Notes under the pieces: model-generated | Databases searched by the model: none | The model's input: only the letters and a program-made list of their open reading frames with translations | What the model was told of the DNA's origin: nothing | NCBI GenBank assembly: GCA_016210375.1 | Contig: JACQUH010000287.1 | Location: forward strand, 1-7,298 | DNA from: Chloroflexota bacterium | Lineage (GTDB): Bacteria > Chloroflexota > Dehalococcoidia > Lucifugimonadales > JACPCL1 | Direction of reading: 5' to 3' | DNA: 7,298 bases | Position numbers and translations under genes: made by a program | Shown here: positions 5,460-7,298 of the stretch, piece by piece | Layout: every line of letters starts with the position of its first letter | Numbering within the stretch: the stretch's first letter is position 1

Positions 5460-6911
5460 TTACACCCCTGCCATGCCTCTCGCCTCTTTCAGCAGGCGCT
5501 CAACCTGGGCAGGCGAGTCCGCTTCGGCGTAGAGGCGCAGGAGCGGCTCGGTGCCAGAGAAGCGCACCAGCACCCATGCGCCGCCCTCCAGTCGGAACCG
5601 CGTGCCGTCCACCTCATCCCGGCCTGTTAGCTTTTTGCCCGCCAGGGCGTTGGGATGCTGGGAGGCCACCCGCTGCACCACGGCGCCGCGCTGCGCCGGG
5701 TCAAAGGGGACGTCCCACCGCTCAAAGTGGTGCTCCCCCACCTTGCTGAACAGGTAGCCCACCAGCTCCGAGGGCCGCTTTCCCGTGCGGGCCATCATGT
5801 CCAGGATGAAGAGGCCGCTGAGGATGCCGTCCCGCTCCGGGATGTGGCCCCGGAAGGCGTAGCCGCCGCTCTCCTCGCCAGCGACCAGGGCGTCCTCCCG
5901 GCGCATCACTGGCCCAAGGTACTTGAAGCCCACCGGGGTCTCGTACACCGGCACGCCGAAGAGCTCTCCCAGGCGGTACACCATGCCCGTCATGGTGATG
6001 GACTTGACCAGGGGGCCACGTTCTCCTCGGGTTTCCAACAGGTACAGGCACAGCAGGGCGAAGGTCTCCAGGGTGGAGAGGAACCGCCCGTGCTCGTCTA
6101 TGATGCCCACGCGGTCGGCGTCGCCGTCCAGGGCGATGCCCACGTCGCACCCGTGGCGCACCACGTGCTCCGAGAGGGGCGCCAGGTTATGGGCGACGGG
6201 CTCCGGCTGCCTCATGCCGGGGAAGGAGGGGTTGCGCTCGCTCCGCAGCTCCGCCAGGCCGGGAAGGCCCTCCAGCAGACGCGGCAGGTAGCCAGCGCCC
6301 GCCCCATGCATGGCGTCCACGGCCACCTTCAGGCCGCTGTGGCGCAGGGCTGGCAGGTCCACCAGTTTCCCAACCTGGGCCAGGTACGGCGGCGCCGGGT
6401 CTATATCCTGCACCAGGCCCCGGGCGCGGCCTGCGGCCAGGGGCAGGCACGGCGCCTCATGGCCTGCCGCCTCGTCAATCTCGCGCTCCAGGGCGTCCAC
6501 CACCTCCTGGGAGGCGCTGCCGCCGTACTCCGGCTTGTACTTGAAGCCGTTCCACTGGGGCGGGTTATGGCTGGCGGTGATGATGGCCGCGCCGCCGGCC
6601 TTGCGATGCACCACGTTCAAGCTCACCACCGGGGTGGGCGCAGCGCGGTCGCACAGCAGCGCGGGCACGCCGTTGCCCGCCGACACCTGGGCCACCTCCG
6701 CGGCGAAGTCCTCGGAGGCGAAGCGAGTATCGTAGCCCACCACCAGGCCGCGGGAGGCGAGGCCCGTCTTGATCAGGTAGCGGGCCACCCCCTGGGCGCA
6801 CAGGCGGACGTTCTCGGCGGTGAAGTCCCAGGCGGTGATGGCGCGCCAGCCATCGGTGCCAAAGCGTATGGCCAAAGCGTTGTGCCGTCCTTGTGCTTTG
6901 CGGGTACCCAC
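5460..6911 (-). CDS. phosphoglucomutase/phosphomannomutase (alpha-D-phosphohexomutase family)
   Basis: The enzyme interconverts hexose-1-phosphate and hexose-6-phosphate through a phosphoserine and Mg2+, feeding UDP-glucose or GDP-mannose synthesis. From the GTG at 6911 it has 483 residues, with all four family motifs in order. These are the active-site TASHNPP (112-118, Ser114), the metal loop DGDADR (262-267), the sugar-specificity loop GEESGG (345-350) and the phosphate-binding RFSGTEP (450-456). GEESGG is shared by glucose- and mannose-type enzymes, so the preferred substrate is undecided. The start is uncertain. The GTG has AGGGTGG four bases upstream. A TTG at 6875 (AAGGA about 12 bases away) gives the more family-like N-terminus MAIRFGTDGWR, and the candidate promoter just upstream would fit it better. 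The isomerase on the same strand acts on its hexose-6-phosphate product. Confidence 0.93.
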   Translation of the reverse strand: MGTRKAQGRHNALAIRFGTDGWRAITAWDFTAENVRLCAQGVARYLIKTGLASRGLVVGYDTRFASEDFAAEVAQVSAGNGVPALLCDRAAPTPVVSLNVVHRKAGGAAIITASHNPPQWNGFKYKPEYGGSASQEVVDALEREIDEAAGHEAPCLPLAAGRARGLVQDIDPAPPYLAQVGKLVDLPALRHSGLKVAVDAMHGAGAGYLPRLLEGLPGLAELRSERNPSFPGMRQPEPVAHNLAPLSEHVVRHGCDVGIALDGDADRVGIIDEHGRFLSTLETFALLCLYLLETRGERGPLVKSITMTGMVYRLGELFGVPVYETPVGFKYLGPVMRREDALVAGEESGGYAFRGHIPERDGILSGLFILDMMARTGKRPSELVGYLFSKVGEHHFERWDVPFDPAQRGAVVQRVASQHPNALAGKKLTGRDEVDGTRFRLEGGAWVLVRFSGTEPLLRLYAEADSPAQVERLLKEARGMAGV

Positions 6912-6922
6912 AGAGCCACCCT

Positions 6923-6951
6923 ATAGTAGGCGCAAACGGGCAAATGGGCAA
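6923..6951 (-). promoter_or_regulatory. Candidate sigma-70-type promoter for the phosphohexomutase
   Basis: On the minus strand TTGCCC (6951-6946) and TACTAT (6928-6923) are separated by 17 bases, each matching four of six consensus positions. A start site about 6916 would leave almost no leader before the GTG at 6911 but a leader of about 40 bases before the TTG at 6875. The -35 half lies inside the octamer repeat, which supplies several TTGCCC-like words, so chance is a real possibility. Confidence 0.3.
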
Positions 6952-7031
6952 GCGGGCGGAGGGTAAGCGGACATACGGACATACGGACATACGGGCAGAC
7001 GGACATACGGACAATCGGGCAGAGGGCAAGG
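6937..7031. repeat. Degenerate 8-bp tandem repeat, about 12 units
   Basis: Consensus CGGACATA or CGGGCAGA. Clear units start at 6968, 6976, 6984, 6992, 7000, 7008 and 7016, with four exact CGGACATA copies. More diverged GGGCAA-type units continue leftward (6937, 6945, 6953) with one 7-base step near 6960. The last unit (7024-7031) stops six bases from the stop codon of the methyltransferase. Long frames crossing it on the minus strand encode only Ser-Val-Cys-Pro-type repeats and are not genes. The unit is not a multiple of three, as expected for a non-coding tract. Confidence 0.92.
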
Positions 7032-7037
7032 GATAGG

Positions 7038-7298
7038 CTACCACCAGCGGGTGCTTTCCAGGAAGGGCTTGGGGGACTCGCCCGGCAGGGGCTTGCGGAA
7101 GACGAAGAGGTGCTCGTGCATGATAAGGAGGAAGTTCTGCTTGCGGGAGAGGTTGGCCCAGAGGCCCTCGGTCTGGGTGTTGTGCTGGGCCTTGATGATG
7201 TCCTCTTTGAGGACAAAGCCGGCTTCCAGGAAGGACTGCATGACACGATAGGCGATGGGCGCGTAGTGTTTGGCGCGGCGCGTATCGCCCACCAGGAT
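7038..7298 (-). CDS. DNA methyltransferase, C-terminal part (cut by window edge)
   Basis: The last 86 residues or so of a protein that enters from beyond 7298. Reading starts ILVGDTRRAKHYAPIAYRVMQSFLEAGF, continues with LKEDIIKAQHNTQTEGLW and ends NFLLIMHEHLFVFRKP plus a short tail ...FLESTRWW. This pattern (GDTR, HY.PI..RVM..F...GF.LKE.IIK.QH, FLLI.HEHLFVFRK) is characteristic of the C-terminal region of N6-adenine/N4-cytosine DNA methylases of the PF01555 type. The catalytic (D/N)PP(Y/W) and the SAM motif would lie outside the window, so activity and specificity cannot be judged. The GTG at 7292 is internal (Val), not a start, because the frame stays open and homologous to the edge. No restriction gene is visible on this side, so it may be an orphan methylase. 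Confidence 0.85.
   Translation of the reverse strand: MLVGDTRRAKHYAPIAYRVMQSFLEAGFVLKEDIIKAQHNTQTEGLWANLSRKQNFLLIMHEHLFVFRKPLPGESPKPFLESTRWW

Noticed and set aside
5655..6926. 423-residue open frame on the plus strand opposite the phosphohexomutase
   Set aside because: It lies entirely antisense to a gene with all four catalytic motifs; its His/Gln/Val/Ala-rich translation is typical of the complement of GC-rich coding sequence.
6937..7031. CRISPR or origin iterons for the octamer array
   Set aside because: Units are only 8 bp with no spacers, and there is no DnaA box cluster or replication gene nearby.
6565..7246. Minus-strand frames through the octamer array encoding Ser-Val-Cys-Pro repeats
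   Set aside because: The repeats come from translating an 8-bp tandem array, and the frames run out of phase into the two real genes on either side.

Overview
The window is a high-GC bacterial chromosome segment with two blocks of genes that converge on a shared terminator near position 4000. The layout rpsD-rpoA-rplQ-truA-rplM-rpsI is the distal end of the spc/alpha ribosomal cluster. Its combination with a bifunctional phosphoglucose/phosphomannose isomerase and a phosphohexomutase points, in my judgement, to the Chloroflexota (Dehalococcoidia or SAR202-like). That placement is inference from gene order and family character, not from a search.

Plus strand, 1-3971. Positions 1-87 hold no gene I can recognise, only the leader of rpsD with a Shine-Dalgarno sequence. 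Then follow ribosomal protein S4 (zinc-finger type), RNA polymerase alpha, L17, tRNA pseudouridine synthase TruA, L13 and S9. Gaps are short: 2 nt between rpoA and rplQ, and truA overlaps rplM by 29 nt. This fits one co-transcribed translation/transcription operon. A 20-bp perfect hairpin at 3981-4024 closes it.

Minus strand, 7298-4033. Reading right to left, there is the C-terminal part of a DNA methyltransferase cut by the window edge, an octamer tandem repeat, a phosphoglucomutase/phosphomannomutase, a 350-base gene-free stretch packed with palindromes, and the bifunctional phosphoglucose/phosphomannose isomerase. The two sugar enzymes act on adjacent steps: hexose-1-P to hexose-6-P, then glucose-6-P or mannose-6-P to fructose-6-P. 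Together they link glycolysis/gluconeogenesis to sugar-nucleotide and polysaccharide supply.

The genes themselves are ordinary housekeeping genes, and I see no novel multi-gene system. The unexplained structure lies between genes. One part is a roughly 147-bp palindromic element (5143-5289) that can fold as a closing stem with three arms. Another is a pair of hairpins with complementary loops (5317-5363). The third is a degenerate 8-bp tandem repeat containing a G-quadruplex motif and a candidate promoter upstream of the phosphohexomutase (6937-7031).
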